From Cyrtodaria siliqua (Eukaryota > Mollusca > Bivalvia > Adapedonta > Hiatellidae): a DNA stretch of 64,000 nucleotides. This document shows, piece by piece, positions 1-12,891 of the stretch (positions are counted from its first letter, which is position 1; each line of letters starts with the position of its first letter). The notes under the pieces were generated by a model. That model was not told where the DNA came from. It saw only the letters and a list, made by a program, of their open reading frames with translations, and made no database searches. The stretch covers positions 267,449 to 331,448 of the forward strand of contig JAWPHD010001344.1 of NCBI GenBank assembly GCA_037043455.1. Direction: 5' to 3'. The position numbers and the translations under genes are program-made.

Positions 1-345
1 GAACTTCTTGTGTTCACTATAACTGCAGTAAAGGCTATCCGATTTCCACTAAATGTTGTATGGTGTTAGGCCTTATACCTTCAAGGCCTTTGACAAGTTC
101 AATACTAAGTAAAACTGACACTTGCTTTAAAGAGTTATTACCCTTGGTTATTGAAAGAATATGCACATTTTAGCTTGGGTACACACATTACTTTAGTAAA
201 AGGATTCCGATCTTCACATTATTTAGTATGAAACTTTATATGAATATGAACTTTGACAAGATGACAATGAGCAGAATTGACACCTGCCTTACTGAGTTAT
301 TGCCCTTGATTATTGCGAAAATGCTATATGGAACTAGTTAGGTTT
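1..345. repeat. Degenerate ~170-bp tandem array, left edge cut by window
   Basis: Two units: starts near 29 (AAAGGCTATCCGATTTCCAC) and near 198 (AAAGGATTCCGATCTTCAC). Each carries a 'gagttattgcccttg' motif. This style of unit recurs at 13.78-15.2 kb and resembles dispersed arrays common in bivalve genomes. Confidence 0.6.
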
Positions 346-1939
346 GACACTACTGTTAATAGACAAATTGTTGGAATCCCAGATGAGAACGAAATGTGCA
401 CCTCTTGTTGCAGATTTGTTTTTGTTTTGTTATGTTAGAGGTGCATATTTAGTCTTTTACCATATACGCTAAGGCAGATGTAATCGAAGCCTTTTATTAT
501 ACCTCTTCGTATATGGATGATATATTGGACAATTACAACCCTTTCTTTTCTACTTTGGTTACTACATATACTTTGCTTCCTAAAGAACTTCACCTTAAAA
601 GCTGATATTTCTCATAGTTGCTATACCTTCTTTACTCGATTTACGTCTCGCGATTGAAACTGAGAAATAATAAGCAAACTCTATGACAAAAGAGATCATT
701 TAAATTTTGACACAAGGGCACGACTAGAGAATATTGAAGACAAACATCAAACGTTACCGTCCTTTCAGGATTTAAGTAGACGCCATCATAGGTCCACAAT
801 CTTTCCGGCGATCTCACAATCAAGTGGAAAGCAAAGCGGTGAATGTAAATGGGTCAACAACTAAACATGCAGTGCATTGCAAAATAATAAGGTGACAATC
901 TCCTTTCATAAGCGTTTTAACAGAGGGTCACCATGTGACTCTGTCAACGTCTTAGAAAATATTCTGCGATTACGTCATAATTTGTCACATGACCATAGCT
1001 AAAATATCAAAATGGTTATCAGAAATCAACTCCGCGACCTGACACCACTAATGCTATGGGGTGGTGCTGAGTGGTAAACAATCGAACGTAACTCCCCTTA
1101 CTTTGGACATTTTTGATGAATTTAGGTTAGTATTTTAATTTTAGGTAGGCTGTTTAGAGTTAAGAAATTTTAGAAAGTGATGGTAAGAACAAACGCTATA
1201 CTGTGACCCTATGGGAAACGCAATGGCGGAGTCCATTTTGATTGTTTTAACGACGGAGTGATATGCCAAAGAATACAGTTTATTCTACCGCAGTATAATG
1301 CTGAGCAAACATTAGTGTTTATTCACTAAAATAAATATTGAATAAGAGCGATAAGCTTGTCTTTGAAAAGGTTTGTGTGACACTTATTGCATTATTTTTC
1401 AAGAAAGTAATAACGACCAAAATATATTATCCAAGAGTTAACATAAGCTTTAGCACAATACGTTATACCTTTGGAGATGTTTGTCGTGGTGCAGACACAA
1501 GAAAGTGTGCTTTATTAGGCTGTTTTCGTAAATTAGGAATTCAGTACATAGTAAATAAGTTTGTTTTCTTTTCATCTACTCCAGCTTTAATAGTGCTTCA
1601 TTTAGTTTTATATCCGGACAAACCTTTGCAAAGGTTTATTATCGTAACTCTGATTTACTTTTAAAAGTATTGTCACAACTTTTCTGCTACAAGGTCTGTC
1701 ACAACATGAATACTATGGTGACTATATGTACATACATTTTAAGATCATTGGTCATTATCACATTCATACACTCTGTGTTAAACTTGTTAACAAACATAAC
1801 AAAATAGGTTATGACCCTATCATTCTGCATCGCACTGAATGTTTAGATGTTGACCCATTTACAGTTCGCCGCAATGCTTTACAATTAATGTTGCGATGAC
1901 CCGACAGATTGTGAACCCTATGATGACTTGTACTCACAG
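346..1939. other. No gene recognised
   Basis: AT-rich sequence. The longest open frame, 1338-1664 on the plus strand, has no recognisable motif and is typical of chance frames here. Confidence 0.5.
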
Positions 1940-2062
1940 GCATTTATTACGATATATAGTATAGAAGGCTACAGAGAATATAGTTATAGTATATGTATAC
2001 AGTAAAGGGCCTTCTTCTTCTCTCTATCTCTATCCTTCTATACTATATATCGTAATGAATGC
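1940..2062. mobile_element. Short palindromic element (MITE-like hairpin)
   Basis: Left arm 1940-1968 and right arm 2034-2062 are reverse complements with one mismatch (core CGATATATAGTATAGAAGG). The loop is about 65 bp and carries a TCTCTCTATCTC run. No coding capacity. Confidence 0.6.
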
Positions 2063-2369
2063 ATGGGCTTCTACCTAAATAGGACAAGGGATGGTAACGC
2101 CTAATTTTTTACTTTAATATTGTCTTATCGTCATCATTCTTTTGTTGTCCTGGCTTCTGACAAGTACTTGCTTTGTGGCTTTCTAGGCATTTTATATTCA
2201 TATAAACATGATCATTTTGTGTTATACTTATATTGCCTATTAATTGCTACTAATACTGCCTAGTTTGTAAGGGATATAGCCTGGCTGGTCGCATTTTACT
2301 GGAATGAAACTAGGGTGAGAGTTAGGTTTGGTGTACTCTAGAACCTGGTTTAACCCCAGCGGCTTTATA

Positions 2370-2432
2370 TCACTGACCATTCCAAGGAGGTACCCATATT
2401 GTCACTGACCATTCCAAGGAGGTACCCATATT
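2370..2432. repeat. 32-bp tandem duplication
   Basis: TCACTGACCATTCCAAGGAG plus the following 11 nt occurs at 2370-2400 and again, identical, at 2402-2432. Confidence 0.85.
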
Positions 2433-3059
2433 TCCAACCGTTTGAGTTTGCCATTTCGCATACTCTTTTCTATCCTTGTGACTGGTGTTTGTTTCAAATA
2501 CGTGAGTTTGGTTGACTGACTGTGTTCTGTGAATATTATATTTCTTTCTCGACTTTTATAACTTATTTCTGAGTCGAAATAGGATATGGGTCACATTTAG
2601 TGATACTTGTAGTTTTAAACTGTAAACATGACTCTATTACACTATTTAATATATTGGGTCTCATGGATCAAGGCGACACAATCCGTAGGAAATTATTCAA
2701 GTATATGATGTGTTTGAGAAACGTTGAAAACCTTTTTAACCAGAAATTGCCTGTTCAATCAATCAGAACCTAGAATTGAAACTCAAGGTCACAGAAACAC
2801 CAATGTTGGTTGGACAATAAATGATCGTGTTAAAGTGCAAATTTCAAATAAATCATTTAATATATAGTATTCAAGATGTTTTAGAGAAACGCTGTCAGAC
2901 ATCATACCAAAACATTGACGTCGCTCAATTGCCTTCCAACGAAACTAGTCAATAAAAATTCCGTTATTTTTCCGATAAATACAATCATCTGACTGTGACA
3001 AAAATAGTGAACCAATTTGGAAATTTACAATTTGACAAGACAGTAATTGCAGTAACTAC

Positions 3060-3760
3060 TATTCTATTTTCAAGGTAAATTAAAGGTCCATAACTGTATT
3101 AAGAAATCTAAAAGCTACCATCGAATGGATTCTAAATATCCGCCAGTATGTTAATGTTATTAAGACTTCACACTAAACGACATGGTTTAAACCCTACACA
3201 ATTAAAGATAGTTGTTGCAATAATCATATTTTAAAAGTATTGTCAGAAATTAATTTGATGTATCATAAACATTATTAACATTTACTGGTATCCTATTTGT
3301 ATATAAAATTTCCACCCGAAATGTTGTTTAATTATCAACAAAACTTGATTAATCAACATAAACTCAACACACATGTATTTTCGTAGATAACAGGGGCCAT
3401 AACTCTATTTAGAATAGACAAAGGTCCACATTGATCGTAAGGAAGTGATGTCTGTTTGATATAAGGCTTCACAGCAATTTTATTTAAAATCCAAAATAAG
3501 ATAAGAAGTTATCAAAACCTTGCACCTAAGCTTTAACCCAAAATGTTGCTTTTTTGTTAAGTATTTCAGGGGTCATAACTCTATTCTGAAAAGGAGAAAA
3601 TCGGCCTTGCTCGTAAGAAAGTGGCATCTTAACGATATAACGCTTCACAGTAAAGTTGGTTTCCACCGAAAAGAAATTACATAAGTTATTAACAACGTGC
3701 TTGAAAGCTTTAGCCAAAAGGTGGATGCCCGTCCCACCCTCCACCCATCTGCCCGCCATC
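3060..3760. repeat. Degenerate array with 'CCATAACTCTATT' units
   Basis: Related starts near 3084 (GGTCCATAACTGTATTAAGA), 3393 (GGGGCCATAACTCTATTTAG) and 3570 (GGGGTCATAACTCTATTCTG); the last two are about 177 bp apart. Each is followed by a 'cgtaagaaagtg' and 'cttcacag' context. Confidence 0.55.
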
Positions 3761-5265
3761 TTCAATCCTTAAACCGCTTTTAATTTAATTTTTTTTTTAT
3801 TAAAATTGCATTCTGCATTAACAGAATATAATCAGGCGTGCTTATGTCTTATTTATGTACAAAACAAAATCATATCGCTAAAATATAAAGTTGTACACAT
3901 TTTTTCTTTAAATATCAATATTTTATTATCACTTACGGGCTTCCGTAGAAAATGTGTTGGTGTTACGAAATGCAAAGAATACCATTAATCCATACAGTGG
4001 TTTCGTATATAGCACAGTTTCTGCTATTGATATGCAAAAAATCACGAGTATATCTTTCCGGGTAAACCAAAAGTGTTTTTTTGCACGATACGAGAAGCTG
4101 GGTCCCTGCTTAAAAGGTAAAATCCGAAAAAATGTAATGCCTAGCCTAATTGTTTGGCAAAGTGGTAAAAACAATCTAGTTGTTTGACTTCGCTTTGTCG
4201 AAAAGGTTGTAAGAGTATGCAATACCGACCCAAATTGTGCCGTATCGATTAACTAAGCATGTAATGGATTACACATTTCTATACTATTGTATAATGGATT
4301 TATTTTTACTTTGCATTATTAATATTCTGACAATGTCGACGATTTTTGTGTGAAGGAGTTGCATTTCTGGCTGACGCAAATGTAAGTACAAACTTTATTT
4401 ATTAAACATCGAGTACGAAACGAGCTACACTAATGATGTATTGTTTTTGAAAGGAATAATTTACTATTTTATCTAAATATTTACGTAAGGACCTATTTAT
4501 GTATAGTACTACTGTACTTAATATTATATTCATTACGCGGATCAATTATTTTTACGATATGCATCAAGAGTAACTATTTAGAAGTATATTATAACTATAC
4601 TTACCATTATATGACTAACGTGAATTAATCGTTATTAATTTAATGGAACTATATAATTATATTATAATCTGTCAAAAATCGTTAAATTATTCATACCTGT
4701 TATCATACTCTTCTCATAGTACATGTATGTAACTGTTGCCTCGAAATGTATAGGCGATCAAAAGTGTATATGTTCGAGCCTGAATAAAACACTGAAACTG
4801 CTGCTTTATACACATCTCGATGGCGCGGGTGACAACGTTTGAGTGGTCAACAGGAAACTTAATTTCTTCGCTAAACATTTTATTTAATTGTCGGTGAATA
4901 ACTATCTACTAGTATGTCCGTAATTAGTTTTAAGTTAATTTATTTATTATATCTTTCTTATCTTGGTATATTTTGGCTTTATATTTTTTGTATTTTTGTG
5001 GATTTATATTTCGTAATAGTGGTATTAATGGTGCAATGGTACGTCACGTTATACACTTCAGGTCTGACGAGGCTTACGGTTTAATTACTCCAAAAATAGG
5101 CCTACCGGATTTTCAATATCACATATTTGTCTTCATTACAGTGTACGTTTCACAGAATCCATACGACGTTGTCATTAAACATTATGAATTTATTAGTAAC
5201 GAATGGGCAAAATCTCGAGTGTATTTTAACATTATGCATTTAAAGTGTAAAACGATTATATACTT
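3761..5265. other. No gene recognised
   Basis: AT-rich sequence with several chance open frames under 115 codons, none with family motifs. Confidence 0.45.
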
Positions 5266-5269
5266 GGAT

Positions 5270-6680
5270 GATACTATAAAACGGTTACATGCTTGGATAT
5301 CACTTTAAAACGGTTACATAATTGAATATCAATGTAAATCGGTTACATTCTTGTATATCAATGTAAAACAGTTAAATTCTTGGACTTTGTAAAACGGTTA
5401 CATTCTTGGATATCACTGTAAAACGGTTACATAGTTGAATATCAATGTAAAACGGTTACATTCTTGCATATCAATGTAAAACGGTTACATTCTTGGACTT
5501 TGCAAAAACGGTTACATTCTTGGATATCACTGTAAAACGGTTACATTCTTGTATATCAATGTAAAACGGTTACATTCTTGGACCTTGCAAAAACGGTTAC
5601 ATTCTTGGACCTTGCAAAAACGGTTACATTCTTGGATATACTGTAGACGGTTACATTCTTGCATATCAAAGTATAACGGTTACATACTTGGATATCAATG
5701 TAAATACATGCTTAGATATCACTGTAAAACGGTTACATTCTTGTATATCAATGTAAAACAGTTAAATTCTTGGACTTTGTAAAACGGTTACATTCTTGGA
5801 TATCACTGTAAAACGGTTATATAGTTGAATATCAATGTAAAACGGTTACATTCTTGCATATCAATGTAAATCGGTTACATTCTTGGACCTTGCAAAAACG
5901 GTTACATTCTTGGATATCACTGTAAAACGGTTACATTCTTGTATATCAATGTAAAACGGTTACATTCTTGGACTTTGCAAAAACGGTTACATTCTTGAAT
6001 ATCACTGTAAAACGGTTATATAGTTGAATATCAATGTAAAACGGTTACATTCTTGTATATCAATGTAAAACGGTTACATTCTTGGACCTTGCAAAAACGG
6101 TTACATTCTTGGATATACTGTAGACGGTTACATTCTTGCATATCAAAGTATAACGGTTACATACTTGGATATCAATGTAAATACATGCTTAGATATCACT
6201 GTAAAATGGTTACATTCTTGGACTTTTCAAAAACGGTTACATTCTTGAATATCACTGTAAAACGGTTATATAGTTGAATATCAATGTAAAACGGTTACAT
6301 TCTTGCATATCAATGTAAATCGGTTACATTCTTTAGCCTTGCAAAAACGGTTACATTCTTGGATATCACTGTAAAACGGTTACATTCTTTTATATCAATG
6401 TAAAACGGTTACATTCTTGGACTTTGCAAAAACGGTTACATTCTTGGATATCACTGTAAAACGGTTATATAGTTGAATATCAATGTAAAACGGTTACATT
6501 CTTGTATATCAATGTAAAACGGTTACATTCTTGGACCTTACATACTTGGATATCAATGTAAATACATGCTTAGATATCACTGTAAAACGGTTACATTATT
6601 GGATATCAATGTAAAACTTACATTCTTGGACATTGTAAAACGGTTACATTCTTGGATGTCACTGTAAAACGGTTACACAC
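5270..6680. repeat. Minisatellite, ~26-29-bp units, with higher-order structure
   Basis: About 50 consecutive copies of AAAACGGTTACATTCTTGGA followed by a short variable half: 'tatcactgt', 'tatcaatgt' or 'ctttgc'. A composite block beginning near 5549 recurs near 6053 with the same order of variants, including a 'tactgtaga' unit and a 'aaatacatgctt' unit, so blocks of about 0.5 kb were duplicated. Long open frames across it are artefacts of the repeat. Confidence 0.9.
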
Positions 6681-7759
6681 ATGCGCATGTAAAATTGAAG
6701 ATAAACTATCGGTACAAAGATAACATTACTCAGAACACATACATACATTGAATGCGTTTTTTTGTTTGGTAAATATATGTTTAGGGTCTCGCAGAAAAAA
6801 CAGAGTCAGTCGAGAAACCGGAACCGGAACCGGAACCATTTTGATATGGCCTAAATAAATCACTACTCCGTGACAAAGAGTGATGTATTTCTTATTAAAT
6901 ATACATGGATTCAACCAAGATTGGGCTTTGTATAATAAATTATAATATATAGCATTTACTTATAAATACCCATACATATTTAAATAACCATGGCTGATTT
7001 AGTAACACAGTTATAAAGTATAATTTAAGCATTTCAATGGAATGCCGTGTGATCCTGTAGATATAGACTATTTACTCGATGTGAACTAATCTTTCAGAAT
7101 GCGATTACCGGTAACCAACCTACAAGTAAAACTTGAGTTGCGTCACCCACTAATAGTCTGGCATTATCATACACAATGACAAATAAATAAACATGAAAAA
7201 TATAAGAAGCCCGGAATTCGTAATTGGTCGGCGATTCGCAAATGGCGCATAACGTCATAACATATAAACATCAAACAAAGTCTTCATATGAAAATACCAG
7301 GCCCCAAGTTTATAAACAGTCAAATTCCATGCTCATGCTCAAAACTAAAAAGAATTATATTTAATTGACTTGCAATTATTTGAAACTTTACACACATAGA
7401 GATAAGCAAACATTACAACTGTCCTGGACGTTTCCCCATGAAAAGCATTGATTAAATTATAGCTTAAAGAAATATCTGAGATTTGAGATTAAGCTAGAAG
7501 TGGGTCTTAAGTTTTTTTCCTGAACATGGATCCAGATGATTGCTACCAGCTTTCGATTTTGCTTAATGCTTATAAAGTACAGGAAATAATAGTCATTAAA
7601 AACTGTCCAACTCGACACACAAGATTAAATCGAGTCATCAGGCTTATTTCTCGCGAGATCTAGTTGTCCGAGTTAATCTTACAAATAATGATGGTTTTTG
7701 TTCTAAAGGGCAACAATTCTAAAGGGCAACAACAAAATGAACGAGCCTTAAAATTAGTC
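6681..7759. other. No gene recognised
   Basis: AT-rich. A short GGAACC hexamer run lies at about 6819-6838. Nothing else identifiable. Confidence 0.4.
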
Positions 7760-7764
7760 CTTTT

Positions 7765-8065
7765 TATGCCCCCACCACCGAATGGTGAGGGGGCATATAG
7801 CGTTAGCCATGTCCGTCCGTCATTCTTTCCGTCCGTCCGTCCGTCCGTCCGTCCGTCCCGAAAAGTGTGTGTGACTATCTCCTCCCAAACTTTTCAACCG
7901 ATTCTCTTCGAAACTTTACAGGATGCATACCTATGATGTCAATATGTGCATTTCGTTTCGTCGTCATAATCGACCCAGTATTATCAGAGTTACTTCCCCT
8001 TTTTCGTAAAAGTTTACTTTTTACACTGTTTTAATGGGGGAATCCGTGTCCCATGGCCACATTTC
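7765..8065. mobile_element. Dispersed repeat with (CCGT)n head
   Basis: Begins with a hairpin (GCCCCCACCACCGAATGGTG, then a complementary GGGGGC), followed by (CCGT)n at 7806-7858 and a 'caaccgattctcttcgaaac' segment. This head-plus-CCGT arrangement recurs at 13741 and near 62985, and inverted near 58885. It is a common form in bivalve genomes (recalled, not searched). Confidence 0.5.
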
Positions 8066-9400
8066 TAGTTTTACAAAGAAATACATTCTGCCCAGTAATA
8101 TGTGCTATCCTGGGTTAGGCATCCGGGTTAGGCATTTTAACCACGATTTCATTCACAATCTTTACTGTATTTAAATGTGAAACCTGAACAACACGATTGC
8201 TTTGTCCGAGTATTAAATTTCATACCCCATCAAACCCCTTCTCCAAGAAGCGAAAACGGCGTTGGCTTTGGTATGAAATAAAACTTCAATTTCGGCTTTA
8301 AAAGTTTGCATATTGTAAAAAACAACATTTTATAGGTAGTTTTAAACAGGTTATCGCATTTTTCCCATTAATTTGTTTATGTAATCATGATTTATTATCG
8401 AAATATTTGTTATAAAATCCTGCTAATGTAAGCTTTCCAATCGCTTAATGGAATTAGGGCGTGACCACGTAATGTATATCTTGATTGATATAACATTTTT
8501 GTCATTAATTGGTAGATCTACATTTTTAAAATTCTCAATGCTTCTGGGAAAGGCCTGATTTACCTCTGTTATTGAAGCTGTTTGGGCCTGGTCAGTACGG
8601 GTCAAAACAACACATGACTGTACAATACCTAAAGCTGGATTTACTTATTCGTCACTGGATACTAAATTTGCAAATATAGCATCGTCTGTGCATGTTTTAG
8701 CGTCATCAATATGAACTCATAAATGTAACCTTTCTTCGAACTTTGGCAATAACCGTCATTGCATTTAAAATATGCCTTGTAGGTTTACCACCACAAATTG
8801 CATATAAACCTCCGCGGTGTAGTCGAATGTAGTTCCTATTATAAAAAAAGTAATTCCTCTTTTTCAGATGGAAAGGGGCAGTATAATGGAGGAAACTGGC
8901 CCATTACATTCAGTTTCGTTGTCGTATGTATAAGTGTATTCATAGGTTTTAACATATTATTGATGAAAATGTTTCAACTTTCGAATCTATGCATACACTT
9001 CGTGAGCAACTTTAAATGAAAACATCTGTACCCTGTTTAGTAAACAAACAAAAACGTTCTTACATGGCTTATGACCCCACCTTTTCTGCTGCTTTTCTAT
9101 ATGGAAATTACACTGCTACATTATTCAAACTTACTTTGAATTTGCAGCAAATCATTAATATGTGACATTTAACATTAATGTAAATGAGGCAAGTAATGGG
9201 TGATTCCATACCTGCCAGACTGAACTGGGTATTTGTTATGCTAACCGTAGTAACACAATAAACAACAACATGGCTATAAATGTATCAGCGGGCCATTGAT
9301 TTTACTGAAAAGCTTGACTTTTCGCTGTTGGAGCTAAATGCTAATTTGATTGTCAATATTTGATTAAATTTTCATTTTAACTAGTACTATATACTCATCA
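8066..9400. other. No gene recognised
   Basis: No repeat or coding signal I can support. Confidence 0.4.
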
Positions 9401-9479
9401 TGGTTGTAACAAACACAATAAAGGTGAAGAGCGGCATTTCTGAAGAAAAAAATTACGTTAAATTTACACTATTTAATTG

Positions 9480-10056
9480 TACAATATTAATGTTTGGTAG
9501 TTTCGTAATGGTGAGAATTAGTGGGGGGTCTTTCGTTATGGTGATGCTATTGAGGGGTTATTTGTTCGTCATGGTGAGGTTATTGATGGGTTGTTTGTTA
9601 TGGTGAGGATATTGATGTGTTATTTGTTCGTTAAGTGAGGATATTGAGGGTTATTTGATCGATATGGTGAGGATATCTTTGTGCGTTTGTTATGGTGAGG
9701 ATATTGATCGTTGTTCGTTATGGTGAAGATATTGAGGAATGTGTCGTTATTGTGAAGATATCGAGAGTTGTGGATGGTGATACTATGAAAGGAGTACACG
9801 TTCGTAATGATGAGGATATTGTTGTTGTTTTCCTTAAAGTGAGGAAATGTAGGGGTTATTTGTTTGTTATAGTTACGATATTGATGATGGTTCGTTATTG
9901 ACGGGTTATTTGTTCCTTATGGTGAGGGTAATGTGGGGAGGCTTTCGTTATTGTGAGGGTATTGAGGGATTGTTCGTTATGGTGGGTGACTTTGATGGTT
10001 TGTCGTTATGGTTAGGATACTGCCGGGTTATTTGTTTGTATTGGTGAGGATATTAG
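9480..10056. repeat. Degenerate array of 'GGTGAGGATATTGA' units, left part
   Basis: Irregular ~30-45-bp units built around TTCGTTATGGTGAGGATATT and 'gaggggttatttg'. It stops at about 10056 and resumes at 11760, so a later insertion split one array. Confidence 0.75.
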
Positions 10057-10802
10057 TTGTTTTTAGCTCGACTATTCGAAGAATAAGAGAGCTTATGTAA
10101 TCACCCGGCGTCGGCGTCGGCGTTGGCGTCGGCGTCGCCGTCGGCGTCCCACATCAAGGTTTGCGTGTAAGCTGTGTTTACAAGTCTATATCTCTTACAT
10201 TTCTTTTCCTAGCACAACCTTTGGTTATGGGCTTCCTTATAGCATTAACTTAAGGGCTGCATAAGCAATTGTGGTTCCTTTAACCCATGGGCTCCCATGG
10301 AACCCAAATTCTGATAGCCCTTAAAATGTGTCTGTTTCACATCAAATTCTGTGTAAGCTGTGTTTACAGGTCTATACCTCTTACATTTCTTGCCCCCTCC
10401 CCCCGCACCCACCACCGCCTCTCACCCACTCCCCCACACAATTGAAATTCTAATATATTTTTTTACATATTTCTGTGTTGTTTTAGTCAATTCTTACACA
10501 TAAATGTTGCCCCCTACCCCCGCCTCCCCAACCCCTGCCTTTCACCCCCTACCCCTCCCCCCACTTGAAACTATTTTTTTTTTACATATTTCTGTGTTGC
10601 TTTTGTCAATTCTTACAGATGTTCCCTCCCTCCTATCCATCGCCCCCTCACCCCCCCCCCCCCCCCGCCCACCCACACACTCACACACACTCGAAACTAG
10701 ATTTTTTTCTTTTATTCTTACACATAGCTTCTTACACATATATGTTGCTCCCTCCCCCTAATCCCCCACCCCCTGCCTCTCCCCCGCCCCCACCCACCCA
10801 CC

Positions 10803-10842
<40 letters not shown>

Positions 10843-11758
10843 AACACACACAAAACACTTTTTAAAAAAAATTAAATAATTCTGTGTTGTTTTGGTCAAT
10901 TCTTACACATAGCTTGTTACACATATATCTTGTTGCCCCTCCACTCCACTCCCTGCCTCTCCACCCCCACCCCACAATTTTCTTTTTTACATTTCTGTGT
11001 TGTTTGTGTCAATTCTTACACACACATATATATTTTCCCCTCCCCCCACCCCTCCCCGCATCTCACCCACTCCCCCCACTTGAAATTACTTTTTTTTTTT
11101 TTTTTTACATATTTCTGTGTTGCTTTTGTCAATTCTTACACATGTTGCACCCCCATTCCCCCACTCCCCCCACTCCCCCCTGCCTCCACCCGCCCCCACC
11201 ACACACGAAACTAAAATATATATATATATATATTGTTTTTTTTTTACATATTTCTGTGTTGTTTTGGTCAATTCTTACACATAGCTATGTTGCAACCCCT
11301 CCCCGCACCAACCCCACCCACCCCCACGCTCGAAACTGGAATGTTTTTATTTAATGTTTATTGTTTTTTTACATATATCTGTGTTGTTTTGGTAAATTCT
11401 TACACATAGCTTCTTACACATATATGTTGCCCCCCCCCCACCCCCTATCTTGTCCCCCACCCCCACCCCAGTTTTTTTACACATATATGTTCCCCTCACC
11501 ACACCACTCCCCCAAAACATACCCCTGCCTCTCCCCTACCCCACCACCACTCCAACTCAAAACTCGATTTATTTTTTATTTTATTTTTTACATATTTCTG
11601 TGTAGTTTTGGTCAATTCTTACACATAGCTATGTTGCGCCCCCAACCCCACCCCACCCCACATTGTTTTAGCCTTGTTTTCTGATGGTATATACTAGCTA
11701 TATAATTTGTTATTCTCTGAAAAATCGAATAGTCGAGCTGCGTGGTTCTCCGAGAGCT
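10057..11758. mobile_element. 1.7-kb insertion with AGCTCGACTATTCGA ends and C-rich internal array
   Basis: The left end is AGCTCGACTATTCGAAGAAT at 10064; near the right end the complement TCGAATAGTCGAGCT lies at 11725-11739. Inside the left end is a (GGCGTC)n block (10108-10147). The body holds about nine degenerate ~130-bp units: 'acatatttctgtgttg', 'gtcaattcttacacata', then an almost pure C/A block. TTGTTTT flanks both sides and may be the target duplication. Proline/threonine-rich open frames in it are artefacts of the C-rich repeats. Confidence 0.65.
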
Positions 11759-11759
11759 C

Positions 11760-11975
11760 TTGTTTTCCTTATAGTGAGGAGATTTAGGGGTTATTTGTTT
11801 GTTATGATGAGGATATTGAGGGGTTGTTCGTTATGGTGAGGATATTGAGGGGTTGTTCCTTATGATGATGGACTTTAAGGATTGTTCGTTAAGATGAGGA
11901 TATAGAGGTGTGATGCTTTTAAGAGTTATTTGTTCGTTATAGTGAGGATATTGCAGGTTGTATGTTCGTTATATA
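11760..11975. repeat. Degenerate 'GGTGAGGATATTGA' array, right part
   Basis: Continuation of the array at 9480-10056, with the same motifs (gttcgttatggtgaggatat, gaggggttgttcg). Confidence 0.75.
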
Positions 11976-12307
11976 GGGATATAGACGTGTTTACAAAGTC
12001 ATGTTTATAAAATGTTAAATAATCCAAAATAATTATGTTCATATGATACAGCAATCAAACATATTAATAAGTAAACCCTTTAGCAACATGTTTACTGAAC
12101 CACGCTCCTTTAATTATGGTTGGAGTTGGGTTTAGGGGTTAGCCGTACACAGACCCTCAGATTTGTCCATAGCTATACTAACCACTATTTAACTGATGCT
12201 TGCCTAAACTGTAATGTGCAACACTGAGTTGTGTTTATTGAAGGAGAATGTTTATTGCGAATATAAGAAACACCATGTTCCGTTATTCAGGCGGTATTAC
12301 GTTTATG

Positions 12308-12629
12308 TTAAAGGAACACACGGCAATCTTGATTTTTTAAAAACTCAGGGCGTCCCGTTAGTTTTTCTCTTCACTTGCATTTGTTCAATCATTAATAGTA
12401 ATTGTTAGAATTGTTCAAAGCAAGTTATTTTTACATTTAACTAACTTTTTATAATAGTGCATCAATAATATAATTAAACATTTGGTGAAATAGTGAAGAA
12501 AATTGAAATCTCAATTTTTTATTTAATCATATGCAAGCAGTTTTAAAGTCAAAATGATGCAGGATAATTAAATTGAGGAGCACATTTCAATGTTTGAATT
12601 AAACTCAAGATTGCCATGTGTCCCTTTAA
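12308..12629. mobile_element. MITE with TTAAAGG ends
   Basis: The left end TTAAAGGAACACACGGCAAT at 12308 is the inverted match of the right end ending GTGTCCCTTTAA at 12629 (GATTGCCATGTG inside). About 322 bp, noncoding. TTAA at both ends may be the target site. Relatives lie at 29256 and 61883. It sits 180 bp upstream of the NCX 5' UTR acceptor. Confidence 0.7.
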
Positions 12630-12805
12630 TGTTAAAATATTAAAGCGGACAACTGAGGAAGAAACAGAATTATGCCAAAATATAATGATAATCCGTTAGT
12701 GGTATCCATTTATTTATATACATAGGCCGTAAGACAAGGAGTTTTTTGTATACTTCGGGCAACAAATTACGTTTATATAAACAAGTACACTTTTGATTTT
12801 TTCAG

Positions 12806-12891
12806 CTACAGATAATGTATCCAGTTTCAAATTAGACAAGGGATCCAAAATATATATCAGTGCCTAAACTTCGAAGACAACTACCGCAAAT
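12806..12891 (+). other. 5' UTR part of NCX coding exon 1, with 3' splice acceptor
   Basis: A pyrimidine-rich run ending TTTTTTCAG lies at 12796-12805, so this exon probably begins at 12806 after an upstream noncoding exon that I cannot locate. An in-frame TAA at 12865-12867 lies 24 nt before the ATG at 12892. That fixes this ATG as the first possible start in this exon. The promoter is not visible. Confidence 0.55.

Noticed and set aside
5270..6680. CRISPR-like regular repeats
   Set aside because: Units are contiguous with no unique spacers, there are no cas genes, and the context is eukaryotic; it is a minisatellite.
10504..11684. Proline/threonine-rich open frames up to 156 codons
   Set aside because: They come from C/A-rich tandem units in two frames and change with each repeat; no start context or homology.
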